From Betaproteobacteria bacterium (GTDB lineage Bacteria > Pseudomonadota > Gammaproteobacteria > Burkholderiales > SG8-41): DNA of 54,144 nucleotides. This document shows, piece after piece, positions 16,615-26,560 of the stretch. The position numbers were made by a program, and so were the translations under genes. Each line of letters starts with the position of its first letter. Positions within the stretch are counted from its first letter, which is position 1. The notes beneath the pieces are model-generated. The model saw nothing but the letters and a program-made list of their open reading frames with translations, searched no databases and was not told the DNA's origin. The stretch lies in assembly GCA_016868035.1 (NCBI GenBank), contig VGID01000026.1, forward strand, positions 1-54,144, in the 5' to 3' direction.

Positions 16615-17316
16615 ATGATCGACGTCTATAGCTGGCCCACGCCCAATGGCCACAAGATCCACATCATGCTCGAGGAGACCGGCCTCAAGTACCGCGTGCA
16701 CGGCATCAATATCCGTGCCGGCGACCAGTTCAAGCCCGAATTCCTGAAAATCAGCCCCAATCACCGCATCCCGGCTATTGTGGATCACGAGGGCCCGGAC
16801 GGGAAACCGATCGCGCTCTTCGAGTCGGGGGCGATCCTGCTCTATCTTGCCTCCAAGAGCGGGAAATTCCTGCCGCAGGACCTGCACCTGCGCTGGTCGT
16901 GCGTGCAGTGGCTGATGTGGCAGATGGGCGGAGTCGGGCCCATGTTCGGGCAGGCGAACCACTTCCGCTCGTATTCCCGCGAGAAACTGGCGTACCCGAT
17001 CGAGCGCTATACCAACGAAGCGAACCGCCTCACACGGGTGCTCGACAAGCGACTCGGGGAGACCCGCTACGCGGGATGCGACGAGTACTCGATTGCCGAC
17101 ATTGCGATCTTTCCCTGGATGCGGAACTCGGAGCGGCGGGGCGTGAACCTGGAGGAATACGCCAACGTGAAGCGCTGGTTCGCCGAGATCGGCGCGCGGC
17201 CCGCCGTGCAGCGGGGCGTGCAGGTGCTCGCCGAGGTGCAGGCCGCGAACCAGGCGCCGCACGACGCCAAGTCCTGGGAGATCATGTTCGGCAAGGTGCA
17301 GTTCGAGCGCCACTGA
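16615..17316 (+). CDS. Glutathione S-transferase, YfcG/YghU (Nu)-like
   Basis: A 233-residue glutathione S-transferase. The N-terminal thioredoxin-like domain starts MIDVYSWPTPNGHKI, with the TPNG motif seen in YfcG/YghU enzymes, followed by the cis-Pro segment NHRIPAIVD and the glutathione gamma-glutamyl contact FESGAILLYL. The helical C-terminal domain includes SIADIAIFPW. These enzymes typically act as disulfide-bond reductases or peroxidases with glutathione. The ATG at 16615 follows CAGGAGCG. Divergent from the MFS remnant; a C-terminal duplicate fragment lies at 15370-15530. Confidence 0.92.
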   Translation: MIDVYSWPTPNGHKIHIMLEETGLKYRVHGINIRAGDQFKPEFLKISPNHRIPAIVDHEGPDGKPIALFESGAILLYLASKSGKFLPQDLHLRWSCVQWLMWQMGGVGPMFGQANHFRSYSREKLAYPIERYTNEANRLTRVLDKRLGETRYAGCDEYSIADIAIFPWMRNSERRGVNLEEYANVKRWFAEIGARPAVQRGVQVLAEVQAANQAPHDAKSWEIMFGKVQFERH

Positions 17317-17342
17317 TCCCGTGAACCTCGGACCGTTGACTG

Positions 17343-18350
17343 GTGAGCATTGAACCGGGAACAAGCGACGTTCTGGAGACCTGCGTCGCGCGCGCCCGCG
17401 CCGCAGGCAAGCGCCCGGTTTTCCCGGAAGGCAACGACGAGCGCATCGTCGCGGCGGCGCGCGAGCTGAAGGACCTGGGCATCGCGACGCCCGTACTGCT
17501 GGGCGAGCATGCCGAGATCGGCGCGGCCGCGGCCCGCGCAGGGGTGTCGCTGGACGATCTCGTCGCGCTCGACCCGGAGGAGAGCGACCGGCTCAAGGAC
17601 TATGCCGCGCTCTATTGTTCCGCGCGGCCCAATGCGAGCGCGAAGGTCGGCGAGCGGCTGGTACGCAAGCCGCTGTTCCATGGCGGCATGATGGTCAGAG
17701 CAGGCGATGCGGACGCGATGATCGCCGGCGTGACGGTGCCCACGGGACGCGTGATCGAGGCGGGACTGATGACGGTGGGGCTCGCCGAGGACATCCGCAC
17801 ACCTTCCAGTTTTTTCCTGATGCTGCTCCCGGCCGCGCAGGGGTGGCCTGCGAGAGCGTACATCTACGCGGACTGCGCGGTGAACGCGGACCCGGACGCC
17901 GAAGTGCTCGCCGACATCGCGCTCGCCTCCGCGGAGAGCGCACGCGCGCTGCTCGGAGACGAGCCGCGCGTGGCGCTGCTTTCGTTCTCGACCAAAGGCA
18001 GCGCGCAGCACGCGCGGGTGGACAAGATCAAGCGCGCATTGGAGATGGTGCGCTCGCGCGCGCCCGGTCTTTCGATCGACGGCGAGCTGCAAGCCGACGC
18101 CGCGCTCGTACCCGAAGTGGCGGCCAAGAAGGTGAAAGGGGAGAGCCCGGTCGCGGGCCGGGCGAACGTCCTCGTGTTCCCGGATCTCGACGCGGGCAAC
18201 ATCGGCTACAAGCTCACCCAGTGCATGGCCGGCGCGCGCGCGATCGGACCGGTGCTGCAGGGATTCGCGCGCCCCGTGAGCGACCTCTCGCGCGGCGCAA
18301 GTGTGGAGGATATCGTCGCGACTGCGGCGGTGCTGCTCGCGCGGGCCTGA
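17343..18350 (+). CDS. pta: Phosphate acetyltransferase (short form)
   Basis: The 335-residue protein is a PTA/PTB-domain enzyme that interconverts acetyl-CoA and acetyl phosphate. Signature segments are FPEGNDERI near the N-terminus, [33 protein letters not shown] and the C-terminal [17 protein letters not shown]. It lacks the N-terminal DRTGG-type regulatory domains of long Pta proteins. The start is a GTG at 17343, 27 bp after the GST stop; later start codons would remove part of the domain. No ackA is adjacent. It is convergent with citrate synthase, with a long heptamer array between them. Confidence 0.92.
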   Translation: MSIEPGTSDVLETCVARARAAGKRPVFPEGNDERIVAAARELKDLGIATPVLLGEHAEIGAAAARAGVSLDDLVALDPEESDRLKDYAALYCSARPNASAKVGERLVRKPLFHGGMMVRAGDADAMIAGVTVPTGRVIEAGLMTVGLAEDIRTPSSFFLMLLPAAQGWPARAYIYADCAVNADPDAEVLADIALASAESARALLGDEPRVALLSFSTKGSAQHARVDKIKRALEMVRSRAPGLSIDGELQADAALVPEVAAKKVKGESPVAGRANVLVFPDLDAGNIGYKLTQCMAGARAIGPVLQGFARPVSDLSRGASVEDIVATAAVLLARA

Positions 18351-18359
18351 AAAGCAAAG

Positions 18360-18607
18360 CCATGGAAACCGCAGGTAAACGCCAACCAAAATCGAGTAAG
18401 GCGTGAGCGGTAAGCAGTGAGCGGGGAACTTCGGGAAAAAACAGACTCCAATTTTACCGCTTACCGCTTACCGCTTACCGCTTACCGCTTACCGCTTACC
18501 GCTTACCGCTTACCGCTTACCGCTTACCGCTTACCGCTTACCGCTTACCGCTTACCGCTTACCGCTTACCGCTTACCGCTTACCGCTTACCGCTTACCGC
18601 TTACCGC
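18360..18607. repeat. 22-copy TTACCGC tandem array with inverted leader
   Basis: From 18454 to 18607 the 7-bp unit TTACCGC is repeated 22 times without a mismatch (154 bp). Ahead of it, 18370-18428 holds CGCAGGTAAACGCC and GTAAGGCGTGAGCGGTAAGCAGTGAGCGG, the inverse of the array, so a hairpin can form. On the minus strand the unit is GCGGTAA, and the TAA of the array's last unit is the stop codon of citrate synthase. The same element with about three units lies at 5260-5366. An open frame of TAYRLPL repeats across it is an artefact. Confidence 0.95.
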
Positions 18608-19743
18608 TTATCTATCGGCACGTAGTCCCGCGGCGCGGGCCCGTTGTACTCGGTCAGCGGACGCAGAAGGATGTTGTTCTCGATCTGCTCGAGCACCTGC
18701 ACCGTCCAGCCCGGCACCCGTCCCACCGCGAAGATCGGGACGAACAGGTCTTCCGCGATGCCGTTGAGGAAGTAGACGACGCCCGCGTAGAAATCCACGT
18801 TCACGTTGACGCCATGGCGGGCGTAGGGCTTCATCGCCTCCACCACCGCCTCCAAAATCTGGTACCACTGCGGCTGGCCCATTTCGCGCGAGAGCTTTTC
18901 GACTCCCGCGCGCATGTGCCGCGCGCGCGGATCCTCCGCGCGATAGACGCGGTGGCCGAATCCCATGACTGGTTCCTTGCCGGCGCGCTTTGCCTTCACG
19001 TAGGCGGCGGCGTTCGACGCATCCCCGATTTCCTGCGCCATGCGCATCACGTTCTCGGCCGCGCCGCCGTGCGCCGGCCCGGCAAGCGCCGCGACCGCCG
19101 CCGTGATTGCGCCGTGCAGGTCGGCATCCGTTCCCGCCACCACGCGTGCCGCGAACGAAGAGGCGTTCGAGCCGTGCTCGGCATGCAGAATCATGTCGGT
19201 GTCCATCAGCCGCGCGGCGTCGGCGCTCGGCTCGCGGCCCTTGAGCATGTAGAGGAAATTCGCAGAGTGGCCAAGCTTCGGGCTTGGCGCCACCGGCTCG
19301 CGCCCGTTGCGGATGTGCTCATGGGCCGCGACGATCATCGGCACCTGCGAGGTGAGGCGGATGCCCTTGCGCAGCGTCGCCGCGGGCGACTTGTCGCTCG
19401 TCTCCGGGTCGAACGCCGCGAGCCCCGAGACCGCAGTGCGCAGCACGTCCATCGGATGCGCGGCCTTCACCGTCCGGATCAGCTCATAGATCGGTGCCGG
19501 CAGCGTGCGCGCCGCCTTCAACTCGGCGGCGAAGGCGTCGAGCTGCGCGCGCGCAGGCAATTCTCCCTTCAGCAGCAGGTAGCACGTCTCCTCGAACGTC
19601 GAGTGCTCGGCGAGATCGTGTATCGAGTAGCCGCGATAGCGCAGCTCGCCCGCGCGCCCGTCGATGTAACACACGCGCGAGCGGTCGAAATAGACGCCTT
19701 TGAGCCCGCGGTGAATCTCGATTTTCTCCGTTGCTTCGCTCAT
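18601..19743 (-). CDS. gltA: Citrate synthase
   Basis: A 380-residue citrate synthase, condensing acetyl-CoA and oxaloacetate. Catalytic His residues are seen in the LHAEHGSNASSF and MGFGHRVYR segments, and the catalytic Asp in VNVNVDFYAG. The length and motifs place it in the short type II group that also includes 2-methylcitrate synthases, so a propionyl-CoA-using enzyme cannot be ruled out, but no prpB or prpD is nearby. The ATG at 19743 is preferred; another in-frame ATG at 19758 adds five residues. The final Lys-Arg-stop codons overlap the heptamer array, so the exact C-terminus may have been set by repeat expansion. Confidence 0.92.
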   Translation of the reverse strand: MSEATEKIEIHRGLKGVYFDRSRVCYIDGRAGELRYRGYSIHDLAEHSTFEETCYLLLKGELPARAQLDAFAAELKAARTLPAPIYELIRTVKAAHPMDVLRTAVSGLAAFDPETSDKSPAATLRKGIRLTSQVPMIVAAHEHIRNGREPVAPSPKLGHSANFLYMLKGREPSADAARLMDTDMILHAEHGSNASSFAARVVAGTDADLHGAITAAVAALAGPAHGGAAENVMRMAQEIGDASNAAAYVKAKRAGKEPVMGFGHRVYRAEDPRARHMRAGVEKLSREMGQPQWYQILEAVVEAMKPYARHGVNVNVDFYAGVVYFLNGIAEDLFVPIFAVGRVPGWTVQVLEQIENNILLRPLTEYNGPAPRDYVPIDKR

Positions 19744-19852
19744 TTCCGGTCTTTCCATGTTGACACGTCTCTATTCTTGACCGAAACGGGGGCGCGTGGG
19801 AAGCTTGCGCACCGGCCGCGGGGGCGGCCAACATCCTGAGATCGGCGGACGC

Positions 19853-21040
19853 ATGGACAGTGCGCGGAGAAACGTGGCGTTGCTTTCAGGCTGCCAGGGA
19901 CTGCTGCTGATCAACAACTCGGTGCTGATCACGGTAAACGCGATCGCCGGCTACACGTTCGCGACGGACAAGACGTTAGCGACGCTGCCGGTCACCGCCT
20001 ATTTCCTCGGCGCGGCGCTCACCACGGTGCCGGCGTCGTTCCTGATGAAGCACGCGGGCCGGCGCGCGGGATTCATGGCGGGAGCGGCGTGCGCGATGCT
20101 GGGCGCGGCGCTGTGCGCGTGGGCGGTTTACGTGGAGAGTTTCTGGCTGCTGTGCACGGGAACCCTGGCGCTGGGGGCGTATTTTGCCGCGGGCCAGCAT
20201 TACCGTTTCGCCGCCGCCGACGCGGCGCCTGCGGAATTCAAGCACAAGGCGATCTCGCTCGTGCTCGCGGGCGGGGTGATCGGCGGCTTCATCGGACCGG
20301 AGACGAGCAAGCTCACGAACGAGGCGTTTTCCGGCCATGTATTCCTGGGTCCGTATCTCTCGCTCATTGTATTCGCGGCATTTTCGATGCTGATCCTGCT
20401 CTGGCTCGACATCCCGCGGCTCCCGGCCGCGGTGCGCGCCGAGGCGGGACGGCCGCTTTCGGCCATTGCGCGGCAGCCTGTGTTCATCGTCGCCGTGCTG
20501 AGCGGCGTGGTGGGCTATGGAGTGATGAATCTCCTCATGACCACCACACCGATCGCCATGGCCGGGCACGATCACCACTTCAGCGACGCCGCATTCGTCA
20601 TCCAGTGGCACGTGGTGGCGATGTTCGCGCCCTCATTCGTGACGGGAGCCCTGATCCAGCGTTTTGGACTGATGCCGGTGATGCTGACGGGTGTCGCGCT
20701 CAACCTCGCGTGCGTCGCTGTCGCGCTGGGTGGCGCCGGTGTGATGAATTTCTGGCTCTCGATGGTGCTGCTGGGGGTGGGCTGGAATTTCATGTTCGTG
20801 GGCGCCACCTCGCTGCTCACCGAGACCCATACGCCGGCCGAGCGGGCCAAGGTACAGGGCGTGAACGATGCGGCCATCTTCAGCACCCTGGTCGTGAGCT
20901 CGCTGTCCGCAGGGGCGCTCTTTTCCCTGGAGGGTTGGCAGGCCATGAACATCTACGCCGTTCCGTTCCTGATCCTGGGGGGCGCGGGCATATTGTGGCT
21001 GGCGGCATCCCGCCGGCGCTCCTCGCGGCCCGCGACTTGA
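19853..21040 (+). CDS. Major facilitator superfamily transporter
   Basis: The 395-residue protein has about twelve membrane helices. Between helices 2 and 3 it has the short basic loop KHAGRRAGF typical of MFS motif A, and a His-rich periplasmic loop (AGHDHHFSD) in the second half. The C-terminus is Arg/Ser-rich. The substrate is not evident. The ATG at 19853 begins before the first helix; the longer frame from 19796 adds a GC-rich sequence without support. It is divergent from citrate synthase. Confidence 0.88.
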   Translation: MDSARRNVALLSGCQGLLLINNSVLITVNAIAGYTFATDKTLATLPVTAYFLGAALTTVPASFLMKHAGRRAGFMAGAACAMLGAALCAWAVYVESFWLLCTGTLALGAYFAAGQHYRFAAADAAPAEFKHKAISLVLAGGVIGGFIGPETSKLTNEAFSGHVFLGPYLSLIVFAAFSMLILLWLDIPRLPAAVRAEAGRPLSAIARQPVFIVAVLSGVVGYGVMNLLMTTTPIAMAGHDHHFSDAAFVIQWHVVAMFAPSFVTGALIQRFGLMPVMLTGVALNLACVAVALGGAGVMNFWLSMVLLGVGWNFMFVGATSLLTETHTPAERAKVQGVNDAAIFSTLVVSSLSAGALFSLEGWQAMNIYAVPFLILGGAGILWLAASRRRSSRPAT

Positions 21041-21093
21041 ACCAATTTGGTCGCCAGCCACCTCGCAGGTAGGGGCGCCAAGGGGTTTTCGTG

Positions 21094-21099
21094 TAGAAT
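21094..21099 (+). promoter_or_regulatory. pckG: Candidate -10 of pckG promoter
   Basis: TAGAAT at 21094-21099, just upstream of the leader hairpin, is a plausible sigma-70 -10 sequence. No good -35 is visible at 16-18 bp. Transcription would start around 21106. Confidence 0.35.
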
Positions 21100-21109
21100 T
21101 TATGCTCAT

Positions 21110-21147
21110 GGCAAAGCGGTCCCGGCGGTCCGCTTTGCCTTTGTTTT
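21110..21147 (+). terminator. Perfect hairpin plus T-rich tail in pckG leader
   Basis: A perfect 10-bp stem GGCAAAGCGG / CCGCTTTGCC with a 10-nt loop is followed by TTTGTTTT, the form of an intrinsic terminator. It lies 70 bp after the MFS stop and about 40 bp before the pckG start. It may simply end MFS transcription, or, because a -10-like TAGAAT lies just upstream, act as an attenuator in the pckG leader. Confidence 0.7.
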
Positions 21148-21187
21148 CGCGCAAGAAAAACGCCGACGCGTACCGGAGGGGATGTCC

Positions 21188-23026
<1,839 letters not shown>

Positions 23027-23030
23027 ACCG

Positions 23031-23213
23031 GTGAGCGGCTACGGGTTCGCCTGGTTCGCCCACTATTTCGTCGAGAAGAACAGGCCGGCGACGTTCACGC
23101 ATCCGCTCTGGTCCCTGCTCGGGGATTTCAAGATGTTCGGGCTGATGTGTGCCGGAAAGATGGACGGGGAGGTCGCCCGGTGCCGGGAATTGCAGGGGAA
23201 ATCCGCCCCGTGA
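23031..23213 (+). pseudogene. DUF962/Mpo1-like C-terminal fragment
   Basis: This 60-codon frame starts at a GTG 4 bp after pckG and reads SGYGFAWFAHYFVEKNRPATFTHPLWSL, the typical second half of DUF962 (Mpo1-like) membrane proteins, including the conserved His and the NRPATF motif. The first membrane helices and the N-terminal half are missing, because pckG ends immediately upstream. It is either a very short functional remnant or a truncated pseudogene; I favour the latter. Mpo1 proteins are iron-dependent 2-hydroxy fatty acid dioxygenases in yeast. Confidence 0.6.
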
Positions 23214-23256
23214 GCATTCTTCGGGACCGGTAGCCGCCGGGTGGCGCGAGAAACGA

Positions 23257-24228
23257 CTACTGGACGCGCACGGGCGCGTTCGTGTCCATCGAGCGGATGA
23301 TCGCCTCGAACGCCGTGATCGTGTTCACCATCTCCTCCGGTGTGATGGGGTAGGGGCTGGCGCCCGCTACCGCGTCTGCAAAGGCGTCGAGCTCGGCGCG
23401 AACAGAGTCGATCTTCGGGAAGTCGCGCGCGTCCACCTTTCCGCCGCGCAGGCGCACCACGGTCTGCGTCTCGCCCAGCGCCTCCACCGAGCCTTCGTCG
23501 CCGAAGACGTGCACCCGCCAGTAGAAAGGCGAGGCACGCACGGCGCCGAGGAATCCGCTGACGCCGTTCGCGAAGCGGAACATCACCGAGAGCGTGTCGC
23601 GGGGATCTCGGCCTTCGCGGCGCGTGACAACCTGCGCGCTCACGGCCGAAACGGGGCCGGCGATGCCCACGAAGGCATCGAGGAGATGGATTCCCGTTCC
23701 CGTCATGCCGCCCCCGGGCGATTCGTCCCGCCGCCCGCGCCACGCGGAGAAGTGCAGGCCGGAATTTTCGTTGCTGTAATGGCCCTCGACGTGCATGATG
23801 CGGCCCAGCACGCCGCTCGCGGCTACCCGGCGCAGCTCGGCCATCGAGGGCCAGAAGCGCTTGTTTTGCCCGACTCCGATCACCACTCCGGCCTTGCTGC
23901 AGGCGGCCACCGCGCGCTCGGCATCCGCACGCTTGAGCGCGAGGGGCTTCTCGCAGAACACGGGCCTGCCGGCGCCCGCCACGCGCACGACCTGGTCGGC
24001 GTGCAGCGAGTGCGGCGTCGCCAGTACGACGGCGTCGACTTGGGGATCCGCCAGCGCGCGCTCGAGATCGTCGCTCAGCCGGAACCCGTGCTTCTCGGCG
24101 AACGGGAGGGCGGCGTCCATCTCCTTGCTGACCCCGTGCACGAAGCGCACCTTCGCGCTCTTCCGCTGCACGGCCTCGACGATGTTCTTACCCCACCAGC
24201 CGAGCCCGATGATTGCTGCGTTGATCAT
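23257..24228 (-). CDS. Gfo/Idh/MocA-family oxidoreductase
   Basis: The 323-residue protein has an N-terminal Rossmann domain (AAIIGLGWWGKN, about 4-15) and the family's catalytic EKPLAL segment (Lys in CEKP, near residue 94), followed by the C-terminal beta-sheet domain with GTGIHLLDAF, where the His is usually catalytic. These enzymes oxidise or reduce sugars, inositols or hydroxy acids with NAD(P). The substrate is unknown. It is the last gene of a long minus-strand series running from 32.7 kb and is separated from the preceding dehydrogenase by a heptamer repeat. Confidence 0.9.
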   Translation of the reverse strand: MINAAIIGLGWWGKNIVEAVQRKSAKVRFVHGVSKEMDAALPFAEKHGFRLSDDLERALADPQVDAVVLATPHSLHADQVVRVAGAGRPVFCEKPLALKRADAERAVAACSKAGVVIGVGQNKRFWPSMAELRRVAASGVLGRIMHVEGHYSNENSGLHFSAWRGRRDESPGGGMTGTGIHLLDAFVGIAGPVSAVSAQVVTRREGRDPRDTLSVMFRFANGVSGFLGAVRASPFYWRVHVFGDEGSVEALGETQTVVRLRGGKVDARDFPKIDSVRAELDAFADAVAGASPYPITPEEMVNTITAFEAIIRSMDTNAPVRVQ

Positions 24229-24240
24229 TGCGATCCAGTG

Positions 24241-24346
24241 ATTGCGTGAACGGTGAACCGTGAACAGTCAATGGTCAGCAGAGCCGTAACCGACTGTTGC
24301 TAACAGGTTGTCCCGATCACGGATCACCGATCACCGTTTACCGATC
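24241..24346. repeat. GTGAACN/GATCGGT heptamers at stop codon
   Basis: Two heptamer tracts in inverted orientation: CGTGAAC-type units (about 24246-24275) and ATCACCG/GATCGGT-type units (about 24313-24345). On the minus strand the second tract starts immediately after the TAG stop of the hydroxyacid dehydrogenase and runs GATCGGT, AAACGGT, GATCGGT, GATCCGT. Period 7 is clear in both. Confidence 0.75.
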
Positions 24347-25336
24347 CTAGAGGTTGGCGCGGTTTTTCTTCTTGACGTCGCGATTCACAACGTTCACTGG
24401 CCACTCGCCCGACAGCACGCGGCGCACCTCGTTGGGCGCACCGGCCTGCAGCCCTCGCATCGCGTGCTCGCTGTACCAGGCGACATGCGGGTTGATGATC
24501 ACGTTCTCGCGGCCGCGCAGGGGATGAGGATCAGGCAGCGGCTCCGGGTCGGTCGTGTCGAGGGCGCAGCCGGCGATCTTCCTGGCATCGAGCGCGCGCA
24601 CCAGCGCATCGGTGTCCACGACCGGCCCGCGCGCGCAATTGACGAGGAACGCCGTCGGCTTCATGAGCGAAAACGACTCGTCGCCGATTATCTTGCGCGT
24701 CTGCGGCGTGAGCGGCGGGTGCACGGACACGAAGTCCGATTCGCGAAGAAGCTCGTTCAGTTCCATCTTCTGGCCCGGTGCGTCGAACTCCCCTTCCTTG
24801 ACGAACGGGTCGGCGTAGGCGATGCGCATGCCGAATGCGGCCGCGCGGACCGCCACGTGGCGTGCGATGTTGCCGAACCCGACCAGGCCGAGAGTCGCTC
24901 CCGCCAGGCGGAACAGGGGCTTGCCGGGCGGGACCTCCCAGCGGCCGGCACGCACCATGCGGTCGTAGAAGGCGACCTTGCGCGCGCACGCGAGCAGCAG
25001 CGCCATGGTGTGCTCGGCCACCTCCTCGATGCAGTAGGTGGGGTTGTTGGTGACGATGATCCCGGCTTTCGTGGCGGCGTCGAGGTCTATGGTGTCCACG
25101 CCGATGCCGTAGCGGGCGATGATCTTGCACTTGGGCATCTGCGCCATGGTATCGGCCGTGATGGGACCGGCGTAGGTGTTGAGGAGAGCATCGCAGTCCT
25201 TCGCTTCCGGGAGGAAATCCTCGGACTTCTTCGTCCGCAACGCCACCAGCTCGGCGAGGGCCCCGAGCGTCTCCTTCTCCACGTCGAGCGATTCCCAGAC
25301 GTAATCGGTGAGCACCACTTTTGCCTTGTCAGCCAT
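24347..25336 (-). CDS. D-2-hydroxyacid dehydrogenase, CtBP/PGDH-like
   Basis: The 329-residue NAD-dependent enzyme has the SerA/CtBP fold: IIARYGIGVDTID, the Rossmann motif GLVGFGNIARHV, the catalytic Arg in VNCARGPVVD, Glu in the DTTDPEPLPDPHPL segment and the catalytic His in INPHVAWYSE. It would interconvert a 2-hydroxyacid and a 2-ketoacid. The C-terminal tail is Lys/Asn-rich. The ATG at 25336 follows GAGAGG at good spacing; a GTG at 25342 is an alternative. A second, different enzyme of the same family is encoded directly upstream, suggesting related substrates in one pathway. Confidence 0.92.
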   Translation of the reverse strand: MADKAKVVLTDYVWESLDVEKETLGALAELVALRTKKSEDFLPEAKDCDALLNTYAGPITADTMAQMPKCKIIARYGIGVDTIDLDAATKAGIIVTNNPTYCIEEVAEHTMALLLACARKVAFYDRMVRAGRWEVPPGKPLFRLAGATLGLVGFGNIARHVAVRAAAFGMRIAYADPFVKEGEFDAPGQKMELNELLRESDFVSVHPPLTPQTRKIIGDESFSLMKPTAFLVNCARGPVVDTDALVRALDARKIAGCALDTTDPEPLPDPHPLRGRENVIINPHVAWYSEHAMRGLQAGAPNEVRRVLSGEWPVNVVNRDVKKKNRANL

Positions 25337-25357
25337 TTTCACTACCTCTCGAAAGAG

Positions 25358-25443
25358 TGGCTCGTTACTCGTTGTTCGTTGCTCGTGACCGTCGCATCCC
25401 GATTTCTACCACGCGGAACGAGAAACGGGCGACGAAAAACGGG
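25358..25443. repeat. CTCGTTA-type heptamers with inverted partner
   Basis: Four 7-bp units (CTCGTTA, CTCGTTG, TTCGTTG, CTCGTGA) at about 25361-25388 face the inverse sequence (AACGAGAAACGGGCGACG-like) at about 25416-25440, allowing a hairpin. On the minus strand the second arm begins directly at the TGA stop of the dehydrogenase at 25444. The tract lies just upstream of the next gene's ribosome-binding site. Confidence 0.7.
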
Positions 25444-26427
25444 TCATTTGTAGATCTCGGAGTTCCAGCAGTTCGGCGGGCGCCGTCCCTCCAGCACCGC
25501 GATGATGTTATCCACGACCACGCTGGCCATCTGCTCCCGCAGCTCCTTCACCGCGCTTCCGAGGTGGGGCGTGAGCACGACGTTGTCCATGGTGAGCAGC
25601 GCCGGCTCGACCCGGGGTTCGTTCTCGAAGACATCGAGCCCCGCGCCCGCGATGCGCTTCTCGGCCAGCGCGCGCACGAGCGCCTTTTCGTCCACGATCG
25701 GGCCGCGCGCGGTGTTGACGAGAAAAGCCGTAGGCTTCATCAGGCTCAACTCGCGCTCCCCGACGAGATGTCGGGTCTCGGGTGTGAGGGGCGCGTGCAC
25801 CGAGACGAAATCGGAGGTGGAGAGGAGCTCGTCGTAAGAGACGTAGGTGAGGCCCGCCTCGCGCTCCTCGCTCTCCGGCTTGCGGTGCGGCGTCCAGTAC
25901 AGGGTGCGCATCGAGAAACCCTGTGCCCGCTTGGCGACAGCGCGACCGATGCGCCCGCCGCCGCCGATCAGGCCGATGGTCTTGCCGTGAACCCAGAAAC
26001 CCAGCAGATGCGCCGATTGCGCGCCGGGAAAGATTCCCGCGCGGACCAGCCGGTCGCCTTCGGCCACGCGCCGGGCCACAGCCAGCAACAGCGCGAAGTG
26101 AATGTCGGCGGTCGCTTCGGTCACGATGGGTGCGATCACCGTGACCGGAATCCGCCGCGCCGTTGCCTCCGCGACGTCGATGTCGGACGGCGTGATCTTC
26201 ATCGAAGCGATTGCGCGCAGGCGCGACCCCGCCGCGATGACATCCCGGTCGACACGGTCATGCAGCAGGCAGAACAGGATGTCGCGGTCCCGGACCGCGG
26301 CGATGAGTTCGCTCTTGGTGGCGATATGCAGCGTGTCGGGGTTCAACTCGACATCGGCCACCGCGCGCAGGCGCTCGATGGCGCTCTCCGCCACCGGCTG
26401 GGTGATGAATATCCGCGGGCGCATCAT
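25444..26427 (-). CDS. D-2-hydroxyacid dehydrogenase family protein
   Basis: A 327-residue NAD-binding dehydrogenase with Rossmann motif GLIGGGGRIGRAV, catalytic Arg in VNTARGPIVD, Glu in LDVFENEPRVEP and His in LTPHLGSA. The substrate side of the N-terminal domain differs from the neighbouring paralogue (SMKITPSDID instead of ARYGIGVD), so substrates probably differ. The start at 26427 is chosen because the upstream in-frame extension (LTAHCLLLTIHGL) is only the translation of a heptamer repeat. It is similar to glyoxylate or hydroxypyruvate reductases, but specificity cannot be assigned. Confidence 0.9.
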   Translation of the reverse strand: MMRPRIFITQPVAESAIERLRAVADVELNPDTLHIATKSELIAAVRDRDILFCLLHDRVDRDVIAAGSRLRAIASMKITPSDIDVAEATARRIPVTVIAPIVTEATADIHFALLLAVARRVAEGDRLVRAGIFPGAQSAHLLGFWVHGKTIGLIGGGGRIGRAVAKRAQGFSMRTLYWTPHRKPESEEREAGLTYVSYDELLSTSDFVSVHAPLTPETRHLVGERELSLMKPTAFLVNTARGPIVDEKALVRALAEKRIAGAGLDVFENEPRVEPALLTMDNVVLTPHLGSAVKELREQMASVVVDNIIAVLEGRRPPNCWNSEIYK

Positions 26428-26560
26428 GAGTCCGTGAATCGTGAGCAGTAAGCAGTGAGCGGTGAGCGAGAGAAACCTGAAACCCACATGCTTCTAACCA
26501 CCGCTTGCTCCTCACCGAGTACCGTCTTGTCATCCGTGTTCATCGGCGTTCATCGGCAGC
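26428..26560. repeat. GTGAGCG/GTAAGCA heptamers plus GATGAACG motif
   Basis: Five or six 7-bp units (GTGAATC, GTGAGCA, GTAAGCA, GTGAGCG, GTGAGCG) at 26436-26470 are followed by an inverse-like stretch (ACCGCTTGCTCCTCACCG) and CATCCGTGTTCATCGGCGTTCATCG-like units up to 26553. On the minus strand the latter contain the TGA stop of the CMD gene, in the pattern GATGAACGCC. Confidence 0.65.

Noticed and set aside
18454-18607. CRISPR array
   Set aside because: Units are 7 bp with no spacers, and there are no cas genes.
18417-18767. Open reading frame of tandem TAYRLPL repeats
   Set aside because: It is only the translation of the 7-bp array (21 bp equals three units and seven residues) and runs into antisense gltA sequence.
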